58,170 bases of DNA, taken from positions 1-58,170 of the forward strand of contig JABLUY010000229.1 in the NCBI GenBank assembly GCA_013306675.1, written 5' to 3'. Made by a program: the position numbers and the translations under genes. The notes under the pieces were generated by a model. It was not told the origin of the DNA, did not search any database, and saw only the letters and a list, made by a program, of their open reading frames with translations. Every line of letters starts with the position of its first letter. The stretch's first letter is position 1. Of the stretch, positions 46,589 through 56,756 are shown one piece after another. Source of the stretch: Thraustochytrium sp. TN22 (Eukaryota; Sar; Bigyra; Thraustochytrida; Thraustochytriidae).

Positions 46589-47785
46589 TCAGAGGACAGG
46601 CTGGCCGTGCTGGAAGGATACGACTGTGGAGCTGTTGAAGGTCGGATCGTGCTCGTCGACCTCGGCGTTGGTGGCGAGCCTGGAGGCGATGGCGTGCTTG
46701 GCGCGAGCGGATTGGAGGATGTTGTAGCTGACGTAGTAAAGCGTAAAGTACAGGGAAAAGCCAATGAAGAAGGGCACGCCCTCGTTGAAGAGCACGACCA
46801 GGTGAACCGGGTCGCCCTCGTGCATGGTGGAGCGCTGGCCAAGCTCCGGCACAACGGTGTAGTACGTGTAGACACCGGCGCAGACGAAGGTGAGTATGAG
46901 ACAGATCGAGACGCGACGCGAGGTGTGCTTGATGAGGCGGAGGAGCTTGTTGTAGCGCTGCGAGCCCATGGTCGTCGCCCTCGTGGGCGCCGAGCCTTTG
47001 GTGGGTGGCCGCGTGGACGGCTCGCTGCGAACCTCTGGTCGGTCCGAGGAGGCGAGCGCATCCGTGAGGAGTGTGGTCATTTTGCTGGAGCCGTACGTGA
47101 AGGACAAGACGACAAAGACAAGAAAGGGTAGCGCGAAGAAGGTGATGTAGCCCGTGAAGCCTAGGCTGTTGAGCACGACGAGGCCGATACTCCAGATCGC
47201 CTCGAAAGCGTACACGAGCCGGCTGTACTGCGTGAGACCGCGCGAGAGCGAGTGCGTCATGCGCTTGGACTGCTTCGCCACCTGCACCCAGACGAGCGAG
47301 ACATTGAGCAGCGCGAGTGTGCCGAAGAGCAGCGTGACGCTGATAATGGCGCGTTCCACGGGCGCGAGCTGTGTGACGCGACCCTCGTCGTTGGCCTTCA
47401 TCTCGAGCGTGTTGTCCTCGGGATGCAGCACCTTGGCGATGACCACGCCCCGCCAGGCGACGTGCGCGGCGACGGCCAGCATGAGCATGAGCAGCGTGGC
47501 GGCCTGAACATGGATTCTGCAGCCCTGCGTGCGAAGGTGCTTGCCCAGAACGAAGACGGCCACGCCAAAGGCCACGAACGAGAGGCTGCCTTGCACGGCG
47601 GCTGAGACGATCTGAAAGATGCCGGGCCCGCCAATCTGCATGCAGTCCTCCCCGTACCACCCGTACCACTTGGCGCACCCGCACAGGCCATGGTCCACGG
47701 CGTCTAGGTTGCACACAAAGGGTGCCACGCAGCCGACGCCCGGCGCGCCCACGTCTGTGGTACAGTTGCCGCCGTTTGCCGACAT
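46589..47785 (-). CDS. Seven-hydrophobic-segment membrane protein, tandem paralog 1 (398 aa)
   Basis: The start is the ATG at 47785, matching the start of its paralog. The N-terminus (~8-52) is cysteine-rich, EGF-like (CTTDVGAPGVGCVAPFVC, CGCAKWYGWYGEDC), without a signal peptide. Seven hydrophobic segments follow (e.g. AATLLMLMLAVAAHVAWRGV, ISVTLLFGTLALLNVSLVWV, FFIGFSLYFTLYYV), with charged loops and a serine-rich C-terminal tail ending SFQHGQPVL. Topology resembles a seven-pass receptor but no GPCR signature motif is seen, so I do not name a family. It is 63% or so identical by eye to the next gene; function unknown. Confidence 0.85.
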   Translation of the reverse strand: MSANGGNCTTDVGAPGVGCVAPFVCNLDAVDHGLCGCAKWYGWYGEDCMQIGGPGIFQIVSAAVQGSLSFVAFGVAVFVLGKHLRTQGCRIHVQAATLLMLMLAVAAHVAWRGVVIAKVLHPEDNTLEMKANDEGRVTQLAPVERAIISVTLLFGTLALLNVSLVWVQVAKQSKRMTHSLSRGLTQYSRLVYAFEAIWSIGLVVLNSLGFTGYITFFALPFLVFVVLSFTYGSSKMTTLLTDALASSDRPEVRSEPSTRPPTKGSAPTRATTMGSQRYNKLLRLIKHTSRRVSICLILTFVCAGVYTYYTVVPELGQRSTMHEGDPVHLVVLFNEGVPFFIGFSLYFTLYYVSYNILQSARAKHAIASRLATNAEVDEHDPTFNSSTVVSFQHGQPVL

Positions 47786-48301
47786 GATCGCGCCGGCCTC
47801 GGCGTCTCCGGTTTGCCTTGCGTTGGGCACTGCCGCTCTCTGGCTGGGACGTGAGATACTTCCCCTCGCCGCCCTCGCCTTCTCCTGTTCCCACCTAACT
47901 ACTGCTAACTGCTGCGCGCGCTGACAGAATCTGGCGACCAGATCAAGGGCGCAAATCCATCCATCTGAGCGATTCCACCCTCCACTGCAAAGATTCGCTT
48001 TCGGACCGGGCCGGGTTGACAGCCTGCCTGACAGGACCCAGGTCCGTGACACGGGCCGGACGGCGCCCCCCTGCAGCCCGCACTTTGGACACACACGGAG
48101 CGATCTCGACGCCGCGGACACACACACGCACACCTCTTGGCGGCAGCGCGGAAGCGCAGAGCAGTGCAGGGCAAAGTGGCCAAGCGCACGGCACCACTGG
48201 CAGGACTCGTCGAGCGTCGAGACTCGTCTCATCAAAATAGGTTCAAAGTTAGCAAAATGGTCCGCCAAGGCCAAGTCGTCTTGAGAGCACAGCGGTCAGC
48301 A
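47786..48301. other. Intergenic region between tandem paralogs
   Basis: This 516-bp gap should carry the promoter of paralog 1 and the 3' end of paralog 2. An open frame extends from paralog 1 upstream to 48274, but its composition is not protein-like. A (CA)n-like stretch lies near 48115-48135. Confidence 0.5.
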
Positions 48302-49483
48302 TCATAGGCCCGGATTGGAATGCTGGAAAGAGGCGACGGATGACGGACTGAAGGAATAGTCACCCGTGTTGGAGAGCTCTTCGGAAGAGATCTTGGCATC
48401 GCTGGACTTCTTGCGCGCACTCCACGAGAGGATGTTGTTCGTCACGTAGTAGAGCGTAAAGTAGAGCGCGAAGCCGATGAAAAACGGAATGCCCTCGTTG
48501 AAGAGCACGACGAGATGGACGTCGTCGTCCTCGTCCATGGTGGAGCTCTGGCCGAGCTCGGGCACGATAGTGAGGTACGTATAAACGCCTGCGCAGACGA
48601 AGGTGAGCATGACGCAGAGGGAGACGAGGCGCGACGTGCGCTTGATGAGGAGCAAGAGCTCGTTGTAGCGGGCCGCGTTGAGGTTGGAGCGGTCCTTGGC
48701 CCGCGCCGCGGACGAGCCATCGCCGGGCGTCTGGTCCTTGTCGGACGAGGAAACAGCCTTGGCGAGAAGTGCCGACATCTTGCTGGAGCCGTAGAGGAAG
48801 CTGACGACGATGAAGATGAGGAACGGCACCGCAAAGATGGTGATAAAGCCCGTGAAACCGAGGCTGTTGAGGATGATGAGGCCCAAGCTCCAAATGACCT
48901 CAAAGACGTACACGACACGCCGGTAGGCGTCGAGCCTGCGCGAGATGGAGCGCGTCATGTACCTGGACTGCATGGCCACCTGCACCCAGAGGAGCGACAC
49001 ATTGAGCAGCGCGAGAGTGCCAAAGAGCAACGTGACGCTAAGCATGGCGCGCTCCACGGGCACCAGCTGCGGGACGCGGCCCATGTCATTGGCCTTGATC
49101 TCCAGCGTGTTGTCCTCCGGGTGCAGCGTCTTGGCGATCACCACGGCGCGCCAGGTCACGTGCGCTACAAGCGAAAGAGCAATGAGCACCAGCGTCGCGG
49201 CCTGCACGTGCACTTTGCAGCCGTTCGTTCGGAGGTATTTGGCGAAGACGACCGTGGCGACGGCGAAGGCCACCGCGGACAGAGACCCCTGCACGCCGGC
49301 CGAGGCTATCTGAAAGATCCCCGAGCCGCCGATTTCCATGCAGTCCTCGCCATACCAGCCATACCACTTGGCGCACCCGCATTCGCCTTGGCCCACGGCG
49401 TACAGGTTGCACACATACGGCGCCACGCAGCCCACGCCCACCTCGCCCACGTCCGTGCTGCAGTTCGCCCCGTACCCGGACAT
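48302..49483 (-). CDS. Seven-hydrophobic-segment membrane protein, tandem paralog 2 (393 aa)
   Basis: This is the paralog of the gene at 46589-47785, same strand, head-to-tail. The start is the ATG at 49483 (MSGYGANCSTDVGEVGVGC). Conserved blocks between both include CGCAKWYGWYGEDCM, LHPEDNTLE, LLFGTLALLNVSL, VCAGVYTY and VVLFNEG-PFFIGF. They differ in the long loop (~265-290) and in the C-terminal tail (here SNTGDYSFSPSSVASFQHSN). The conserved LHPEDNTLE(M/I)KAND loop and VPELGQ(R/S)STM loop are likely functionally important. The pair arose by local duplication; divergence of loops suggests different partners. Confidence 0.85.
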   Translation of the reverse strand: MSGYGANCSTDVGEVGVGCVAPYVCNLYAVGQGECGCAKWYGWYGEDCMEIGGSGIFQIASAGVQGSLSAVAFAVATVVFAKYLRTNGCKVHVQAATLVLIALSLVAHVTWRAVVIAKTLHPEDNTLEIKANDMGRVPQLVPVERAMLSVTLLFGTLALLNVSLLWVQVAMQSRYMTRSISRRLDAYRRVVYVFEVIWSLGLIILNSLGFTGFITIFAVPFLIFIVVSFLYGSSKMSALLAKAVSSSDKDQTPGDGSSAARAKDRSNLNAARYNELLLLIKRTSRLVSLCVMLTFVCAGVYTYLTIVPELGQSSTMDEDDDVHLVVLFNEGIPFFIGFALYFTLYYVTNNILSWSARKKSSDAKISSEELSNTGDYSFSPSSVASFQHSNPGL

Positions 49484-51105
49484 CTTGCGGTGCGTTCCTC
49501 CACGTGCTCCAGACGCCACTGGCAGCCGACGTCGACCGCGCTAACCTCAAAGTCCTCCTATGCGCCGCGGTCGTCGCGCCCTGCCGAGCGCCAAAGTCCT
49601 CCTATGCGCCGCGGTCGTCGCGCCCTGCCGGCGCTCGGACCTTGGGTCCGGGCTTTGCTCGCCGCGCCGCACCGCGCCGCGCGCCCGCGCCAGTGCTGAC
49701 GTCTGTAGCTTGCTTCCTCTCTCGGCCCGCGCCTTGGTGCAACTTGCAGGGTGCTCCGTTGCGCTCTCTTGTGCACGAGTTCTACAACCAACAACTTTGT
49801 GCAATCTCGCTCGCGTTACAAGGCCTTCTCCAAAGGCAGTCCCGTGCGTGCGGGCGGCTCCCGCACGCACTACGGTCAACGCCCGTGGGCCGGACCGGCA
49901 CACAGGTGCCGCGCGCCGCCGCGCGCTTCAAGCTCGCCTGGAGCGCGCGCGTTGCGAGACGGCACGCCTGCTCCCCCGCCGGCTTCGCGGCCTGGCTGCT
50001 CCTGTGTCGCTTGCGAAGCCTTGCTCGCTCTCGCTCTCGTCGTCGCGCCGCCGCGCGCTCATGATCATGATGTGCTGCCAGTGCCAGTGTCAGGCAGCGA
50101 GCGTCATCTGTGCACAGCTCGGGTCCGATCCGCAGGCTCCACAGCACGGCTGCTGCGGTTGCTCGGATGACGACGCGCCGCCTGGCACGCGCCACAGTAA
50201 AGCTTTCGCGGCGCCACGCGCTGCGTAACTACGTTCGAAGTTCAAGTTCTGTGCTGTCTCGCGTTGTCTCTCTGACTCCGACTCTCTCTCACTCTCGCCC
50301 TCTCTCACCGTGGTGGCTCCGAGGCTGCTGCAGCCTGCTGGCAAGCTGGCAAGCGCTGGCAAGCTTTTGCGGGGTGTTGGTTGGTTAGTAACACAACACT
50401 GCGAGGTCGACGACGCTGGCGCTCGTCGCCGCGCTCTTAGACGCCGCGCTCCGACTTGGAGTCGCGGCCCGGAGGTTTGGGCAGTTTCCGAATCGCGGCC
50501 CGGCCGCCGCGCTCCGGGCGCCAACGCAGCAGCGCAGGGCCGCAGGCCAAGCCTTGCGTTATGACTCACTTGGAGGGAGTATGTTACGATCCGCGGAGCC
50601 TGACAGTGAGTGGCGTGCTGGACAGCGGCCGTGGCCGTGTTGTTCGTGGCCGTCGTGGAGGAAATCAGGCATTGCACCCCAGGCTGCGAGCCTGGGGAGA
50701 ACCCGGCGAACTCCGAGTCGCTCCCTCTCTCTCTCGCTCTCTCTCACTCCAAGTTTTTCTCTCGCTCTCGCCCGGGTCTCGCTCGGGCCCGAGTCTCGCT
50801 CGGGCTCCGAGTCGCTCGGAGACACCGGCAAGGCGCGTGTGCGCAACGCGAAACCGAAGCGCCCGCGTTGCGTTGCGCAGACCGCGGCGAGGATTCAACG
50901 TCTTGCTGCCGCAGCGAGGCGACGACGGTCCTGACCCCGCCACCAGAGCCGTGGGCTCGCGCGGCGCGCGGCTGCGCGGCGCGGAGAGCGCGCAGAGCGA
51001 GGGCCTCCCTCCCTGCCTTGCTTCCTCTCCCTCCCTCCCTTTCCCCTTCGTCGCCAGCCTGCCGGTCTGCCCGTGCGCAGCACGGCTACGAGCTGCGCAA
51101 GAACC
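49484..51105. other. 1.6-kb intergenic region with 44-bp duplication and CT-rich tracts
   Basis: Two tandem copies of a 44-bp period unit begin at 49548 and 49592 (CAAAGTCCTCCTATGCGCCG). CT-rich stretches (CTCTCTCGCTCT) occur at ~50255-50310 and ~50725-50780, and a CCCT-rich stretch at ~51005-51050. Open frames are R/A/S-rich and overlap each other; none is convincing. Confidence 0.55.
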
Positions 51106-53982
51106 ATGGACGCAGGAGCATCAGCAGCGACGGCGGCGGCGGAGGACGGCACGCCGAGGCTGCCGTCGGGCTTCGGCGACCGCAGGAGGCTACGGTCGAT
51201 CCGCGACCGGTGCCGCGCCAGAGTGCTCGTGGACAAGGTGGACCTGTGGCGCGCGCTGCAGGACGCAGACCAGCGCGACGCTGGCGCGGTCCGGCTGCTG
51301 GCGACCGAGGACTTCGTTCGAGTGCTGGCGGAGCAGGGCGTGCGCTTGCAGGACAAGGATGTGGACCTCGTGTAAGTTGACGTCGCTTGGTTTGTCCCGT
51401 TCCGTCGAAATGGCTCTGGCGTCGCTAACGTATGAAAGCATGGCAGCGTGGCCAAGTTTGCGAACTTTCGCGGCATGGTGGACTTGCGCAGGTTCTACCG
51501 CATGCTGGACGTGCTGCCGCCCGCGGACCATGTGGACCCGGCGCTGCGGCGCGACAGATTGCCGCAGCCGTACCGCATGCTGGTGAAGCTCCTCGACGAG
51601 CACATCGTGGACGCCGCCTGGGAGCTGATCGCGACGCGCAACTTGGCGAGCGCCGCCGGCGCGGGGGACGCGTCGGCGCGCACGCAGGACTCGCAGCGCA
51701 CGAGCGAGACGCCAACGCACGCGATTCAGGCCAAGCGCGCGATGAACCAGTCGGCCGTGGCGCTGCAGCACCAGCTGGAGACGCTCAAGACCATGAAGAC
51801 GCGGCCGCGAACGATGCGCAAGTGCCGGCCGCTGGCCAGCGTGCCGCTGACAACGCGCGTGACCTGCCGCGCGCGCGCGGCCGACGGCGCCGCGTGCTGC
51901 CTAGGCACCGAGGACGGCCGTGTACTCGTGCTGAGCGACGATACGAGTCTGGCGTCCGAGGCCATGACGGCCGTGCCCTTCCAGGGCGGCGTCATCACCG
52001 GCCTGGCCTGCTCGCGCTTCGGCGCCGACGGCCTCGTCATCATGGCGCTGCATCAGGCGCCGCCACCAGAGCCCGGGGACGAGGAGGCCGCCGAGGGTCA
52101 AGTCTCGTCGCGTGCGGCGGCGGCGGCGGCGGCGGCGGCGCCCGCCAAAAAGGCGGCGGCGGCGGCGGTGGCGGCGCCCTCAGACGCCGCGCCCGAGGCG
52201 ACACAGCCCACGCTGGCGCAGCTGCTCGTGGTGGCGCCTGGATCTGGCGAGCTGGCGTGCCTGGGTGAGCCGCACAGCGTGCCGTCGACCGTTCACGGTG
52301 TCTGGCTTGAGGCCGGCCGCTGGGAGGAGGCGCGCACGCTACTATGCGCCTGCGCGAAGCGCATGCCAGGCTCCGAGGTGGCCGTAGCCGAAGACGGCGC
52401 AGAGGCGCCCGCGACGGCCGAGGTGGCCCGCGCGCTGGACGTCTTCGAGGTGCGGCACGTTGACCCGGGGCAGGGGCACACGCTGGACGGCATGCCAGTT
52501 CTGGAGGAGGTCGAGGGCCAGAATGACCAGGAGGACGAGGACGCCGACGGCGCTGGCGACGCCGAGGCGCGGCGGGCGAGGCGCGCTCCCGGTGTGACGT
52601 GGGAGCTGGTGCGCGGCGACGCGAGCGTGGCCTCGGCGACCGGCGAGGTGCGCGGGTTCTTTGGCCTGCGCGGCGCAGTCTTCTTCGTGTACGTGGACGA
52701 GGACAACGAGGTGCACGAGCACGGGCTGCGGTCGGGGCGCAGCACGGTGTCGTGGATGCCGTCGAGCATCCTGTGCACCGCCCAGCACGCAACGGCGAAC
52801 GGCGTGGAGCTGTGCGCCTTTGGGCTCAGGGACGGCTGCGTCGTGGTGTGGAACGTGTGGGCCGGCGTGGTGCGCGCCGTGCTGCGGTACCACCAGTGCG
52901 CCACACAGGCGGTCTGCTTTTTGCGCGGGAGCAGTGAGGACGCCACGGACACGGACGGACCGGCCTCTGCGTCGGCCGCCGGCTCCAACGTGCAGATCCT
53001 GGCCGGTTGCGCCGACGGCAAGCTGCGACTCTTTCGACTCTCGTCGGACGCGCCGTCGGCGGCGGCGATTCGGCCGCGTGAGGACGCCAACGACGCCGTG
53101 CCAGTGTCGCTCGCTGACCTGGACTTTGCGGCGGCGCTCACCGGCGGCCTCTTCTTGACGGAGTTTGATAACGCGCGCACCTCGTCGGCGCGGGCTGTCG
53201 AGGCGGATCGCGGTGTGCGCAGCCTCCAGGTCGTGCCGGACACGCCGCTGGTTCTGGCGTGCACGGCGACCGAGGTGCGCGTGTACGACTCGGAGGCGGG
53301 CGCACAGGTGGGCAAGCTGCTGGCGGCTGAGAAAGAGGGCGAGGAGGGCGGATCGGCGTGGCGCGAGCCGCTGGCGCTTGAGCTCTCGGAGCACGACGTT
53401 TTCGTTCGGGAGGCGGACCGCGTCTCGACGTTTCCCTCGTTTTTGTACATGACCACATGTTACCCGTCGCTGGCGCGCGCGGTGCATGTGGGCGACGCCT
53501 CGCAGATCAGGATCAAATCTGTGAAGCGCCGCGTGACGGCCGAGTGCTTGCGTCTCTTCGCGTCAACGACGGCGGAGCAGCGGCTGAGCCCGGACGCGGC
53601 GCTCAATTCGCGGTCTGGGGCGCACCAGGCGTCCACCTCCGGGCTCGTGTCGCTGGGCTCGCGTGCGCTGTCGCCGAGCACAACGCGAGGTGGCCTGGGC
53701 ACGGCGGCACTGACGCTACCGCCGTCGGCGGGTGCTTCGCCACTGCTCACCTTCTCGCACGCGGGCATGGTGGCCTCCAAGCTTCGTGCGCGCAAACTGC
53801 AGGCGTCCAAGAACGTGCTCAACCCGACGAGGCTTAGCGAGTCGCTCGTGCGCACCTTGCCGAGCGAGCGCCTTGCCGAGTTCGAGGACCGCCGTGTCAA
53901 CACGCGCGCCGACCGCGAGAAGATGCTTGCGGACAAGTTTCAGCACTGGGCATCGATCTCGAGTGTACCAGCGTCACGATGA
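51106..53982 (+). CDS. Two-exon WD-type protein, possibly axonemal (933 aa after splicing)
   Basis: Exon 1 is 51106..51371 and exon 2 is 51447..53982, separated by a 75-bp intron. The start is the ATG at 51106 in ccATGg. Exon 1 plus the start of exon 2 form a helical domain with an EF-hand-like pattern (LLATEDFVRVLAEQGVRLQD, then FANFRGMVDLRRFYRMLD) lacking calcium ligands. From ~250 onward WD-like beta blades appear: CCLGTEDGRVLVLSDD, CAFGLRDGCVVVWNVWAGVV, ILAGCADGKLRLFRLSS and VLACTATEVRVYDSE. Poly-A and D/E linkers interrupt them. The C-terminus is helical (RRVNTRADREKMLADKFQHW). The layout resembles WDR93/CFAP297-type axonemal proteins, but this is tentative. Confidence 0.75.
51372..51446 (+). 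other. Spliceosomal intron (75 bp)
   Basis: The donor is CTCGT^GTAAGTTGAC, the acceptor CATGGCAG^CGTGG, and GCTAACG about 20 bases before the acceptor is a good branch site. Exon 1 would otherwise end at the TAA inside the donor. Phase 2 splicing gives continuous coding ...DLV-VAKFANF. Confidence 0.85.
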
Positions 53983-54202
53983 CCATCTCATCTCATCTCA
54001 TGTCATCCCATGTCATGTCATCTCATGTCGACTTAGAATTAGGTTACTCTCGCCTGCCTGCTTGCCCGTTTGCCGGCCCGCCCGCCCGCCTGCCTGCCTG
54101 CCTGCCTGCCTACCCGCCTGTCTCGGCATGCGTCCCGTAGTAGCTACTAGCCAGCTAACTCACATGTCAGTAGGTAGCTAGCTAGCCAGGCCAGGGAGCG
54201 GC
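53983..54202. repeat. Convergent gap with TCATC, CCTG and AGCT repeats
   Basis: The 220-bp gap is almost entirely simple sequence: CATCTCATGTCATCC-type pentamers (53985-54035), (CCTG)n/(CCCG)n (~54060-54120) and AGCT units (54141-54186). Confidence 0.75.
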
Positions 54203-54952
54203 TCACGCAGAGCCGGAGACGGACTTGAGAAACTTGTCGAGGTTCTGGCCCTGATACTTGAGAAAGGCGACCTCGTCCTTGCGCTTCTTCTCGGAGATGG
54301 CCTTGACCTCGGCCTCCCGCTTCTCCATAATCTCGACGCGGTTGCGGAGCTCGAGGACCTCGTTCTCGCGGCTCTTGCACTCCTCCTCGAGCTGCTTGAT
54401 CTCAGCCTCCATATCAGACATGCCCTGCTCGGCCTGGAGCTGCTTGCGAATGCCAAAGACGATGCTGCTGTCGTAGAGTGTCTTATAGGCGTCGACAGTC
54501 ATGCGCGCCTCGTCGCGCGTGCGTAGCAGCAGAAGACCGCGCTCCGGCTGGTTGAGCGTGACCTGGCGGATGATCTCGTCGAACGCCTGGCGGTAGAGGT
54601 CCTCGCGCACCGGGCAGATGCCGCTGTCGCGCGCCTGACGCTCGGCCAGCTTGCGATCGAGCTCCTCCTGCACCTGGATGACCTCGAGGCGCGTGGCGGG
54701 CTCCTTGGACGTGTACTGCATCCACTTGGACTGGTCCTTGAGCGTGAAGGTGCGCGGTGGCAGCACCGAGTTCACGATCTCATCCGTCTGCGCGCTGCCC
54801 GAGGTCGTCTTGGTCGACGCGCCCTGGCCGCCGCCGCCGTACTCCTTGCTCTCCGCCTCCGCCTCCGCCTCGTTGTTGCTGCGCGCCGGCGCGCTCACCA
54901 GCAGCGGCTCCTCCAGCCGCAGCAGCGACTCGGGCACTTCCGTGCTCGCCAT
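54203..54952 (-). CDS. DNALI1: Axonemal dynein light intermediate polypeptide (inner-arm p28)
   Basis: The 249-residue protein from the ATG at 54952 closely follows the p28/DNALI1 family (human 258 aa). Seen: EIVNSVLPPRTF (~57-68), LEVIQVQEELDRKLAERQAR (~88-107), then GICPVREDLYRQAFDEIIRQ (~110-129) and RGLLLLRTRDEARMTVDAYK (~138-157). A C-terminal coiled coil follows (~170-245). It binds single-headed inner-arm dynein heavy chains with actin or centrin. The ATG context is ggATGg. Divergent from the ankyrin gene by 370 bp. Confidence 0.96.
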   Translation of the reverse strand: MASTEVPESLLRLEEPLLVSAPARSNNEAEAEAESKEYGGGGQGASTKTTSGSAQTDEIVNSVLPPRTFTLKDQSKWMQYTSKEPATRLEVIQVQEELDRKLAERQARDSGICPVREDLYRQAFDEIIRQVTLNQPERGLLLLRTRDEARMTVDAYKTLYDSSIVFGIRKQLQAEQGMSDMEAEIKQLEEECKSRENEVLELRNRVEIMEKREAEVKAISEKKRKDEVAFLKYQGQNLDKFLKSVSGSA

Positions 54953-55322
54953 CCTGCTGGTCCTCGGCGCACCAGCTGCGCTCTCGCTCACTCGCTCGCT
55001 CGCGCGCTGGCTGGCTGACTGGCGGAGCACGGGCGCGCGGGGACCGGGGCCGCTCGCCGCGAGCGCTCGAAGACGGACTGCGTCGCGCGCCGGCGGCGCC
55101 GCCGGCATGCTGCGCGCGCGGCGCCGGCATGGCGAGCCAAAGCCGTTGAGCGCCCTAGGCCGCGGCAGCGGAAACGCTAGCACTTGTGACGCAGCAGACG
55201 CAGCAGACGCAGGCAGGCGGGCACGCAGGCAGGCAGGCAGGCAGGCAGGCGCGGCGCGGCGCGGCGCATAACCGGAGCGAGGCCGGGCGCGGCGGCGAGC
55301 GCGGCAGCGCGGCGTCGGCAGC
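54953..55322. promoter_or_regulatory. Divergent promoter region, DNALI1 / ankyrin gene
   Basis: This 370-bp gap must hold both leaders and core promoters. It contains GCGAG/CTCGCT repeats near 54985-55005 and a (GCAG)n run at ~55205-55250 close to the ankyrin ATG. No TATA-like box is evident. Confidence 0.45.
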
Positions 55323-56048
55323 ATGAGCAAGAAGAAGGGCGGCGAGAAGGAGCAGGTGCCGGAGATCGAGAGCAACCCGTGGAAGCTGGCCGGCATCGGC
55401 GACCTGGGCGGCCTGCGGCTGCTCGTGGAGCGCGAGAAGAACCCGGTCGACGTGAACGAGAAGGACGCCTACGGGTGCCAGCCGATTGTGTGGGCGGCGC
55501 GCAATGGCTACGGCGAGGCCGTCACGTACCTGCTGGACCAGGGCGCCGACATTGAGTCGAGCGGCTTTGGCGGCATGCGCCCGCTGCACCACGCGTGCAA
55601 CCAGCTGCACGACAGCGTGCTGGGCAAGCTACTGGAGCTCGGTGCCAACGTGCACGCTACGGACGACAGTGGCAACACGGCGCTGCACTTCGCGGCGGAG
55701 CGCGGCGTCATGGAGCCCGTCGAGACGCTCATCGGCGCCGGTGCCAACGTGAGCGCTGAGAACGCAGCCAAGGCCACGCCGCTGCATAAGGCCGCCAATG
55801 ACGGCCATTTGTCCATTGTGCAGAAGCTCATCGCCAAGGGCGCCGATATCAACCAGCAGGACGGCAAGGGCAACACCGTGCTGCACATTGCCTGCATGAA
55901 CCGCTTCCAGCTCATGGCCACTTGGCTGCTCGACCACGGGGCCAACGCCAAGCTCAAGAACAAGTCCTCCAAGTTGCCCTCGGCGCTCTGCGGCCCCGCC
56001 ATGGCCGCGGCGCTCTTCGAGTCCGAGGCCAAGCAGGACGAGGAGTAG
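55323..56048 (+). CDS. Ankyrin-repeat protein (241 aa)
   Basis: The start is the ATG at 55323, followed by a basic leader (MSKKKGGEKEQVPE). About six ankyrin repeats fill residues ~18-225: e.g. QPIVWAARNGYGEAVTYLLD, MRPLHHACNQLHDSVLGKLL, NTALHFAAERGVMEPVETLI, ATPLHKAANDGHLSIVQKLI and NTVLHIACMNRFQLMATWLL. The repeats cover nearly the whole protein, so it is a pure ankyrin adaptor, similar in size to PSMD10/gankyrin. Its partner is unknown. Divergent pairing with DNALI1 makes a flagellar role possible, not shown. Confidence 0.9.
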   Translation: MSKKKGGEKEQVPEIESNPWKLAGIGDLGGLRLLVEREKNPVDVNEKDAYGCQPIVWAARNGYGEAVTYLLDQGADIESSGFGGMRPLHHACNQLHDSVLGKLLELGANVHATDDSGNTALHFAAERGVMEPVETLIGAGANVSAENAAKATPLHKAANDGHLSIVQKLIAKGADINQQDGKGNTVLHIACMNRFQLMATWLLDHGANAKLKNKSSKLPSALCGPAMAAALFESEAKQDEE

Positions 56049-56756
56049 ATGTTGTCGTGCGGCGACTTTGATGAGAGCCAGCTCTACCTCTAGCTGGGGC
56101 TGGAGCGTGTGTTTACTTACCACAGGGCCACGTCGGGCTCTTTCATGTTGTAGGATAGCAAGGAGTAGCGAAGAAAAAAAGAAGAAGACCATGTTCGAGT
56201 TCGCGGCCAAGCAAAGCCCAAGCATGCGTGAGTCACGTTCAAGGCCAGTTTTTTTCTTTGTTGCTGCAATTTGACAGTTTTCTTTTCTTGCAGTCAGCAG
56301 TGTCGTCATCGACGTGATCGATGACCCTTTTCCTGGCTGCAATTGGACAGTTTTCTTGCAGTCAGCAGTGTCGTCATCGACATGATCGATGACCCTTTTC
56401 CTGGCTGCAATTTGACAGTTTTCTTGCAGTCAGCAGTGTCGTCATCGACGTGCTCGATGACCTTTTTCCTGGCTGCAATTTGACAGTTTTCTTGCAGTCA
56501 GCAGTGTCGTCATCGACGTGATCGATGACCCTTTTCCTGGCGCCGGGCACTCTGACCTGACAAACAATGCAAAAGGAGAAAGAGACAAAGTACGTTGAAT
56601 TGATGATGATCATCAAAAGTCAGATTCTACTTGGTTGGCGAGACGCCAGGACGCCCGAGACGGGGCGCCGAGGCGCAAGTCGCACGGTGCTTGGCGGCGA
56701 AAAAAAGTAAAGTCAAAGAGGAAAAGTCAGAGGGCCATGGACTCCGGCAGAGGTCG
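56049..56756. other. Convergent intergenic region with 68-bp tandem repeats
   Basis: About 700 bp between the ankyrin and carrier gene 3' ends. It is markedly less GC-rich than the coding sequence. Besides the 68-bp array it contains A-rich runs (56173-56190, 56698-56710). No gene is seen. Confidence 0.6.
56263..56541. repeat. 68-bp tandem repeat, four units, each with a hairpin
   Basis: CAGTCAGCAGTGTCG recurs at 56291, 56359, 56427 and 56495, an exact 68-bp period. Each unit includes GTCATCGA and its inverse TCGATGAC separated by five bases (CGTGA, CATGA, CGTGC, CGTGA), and a pyrimidine-rich TTTTCTTGCAG. Confidence 0.9.

Noticed and set aside
47786-48274. N-terminal extension of membrane paralog 1
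   Set aside because: The paralog begins at the equivalent internal ATG and the extra ~160 residues lack any similarity or protein-like pattern.
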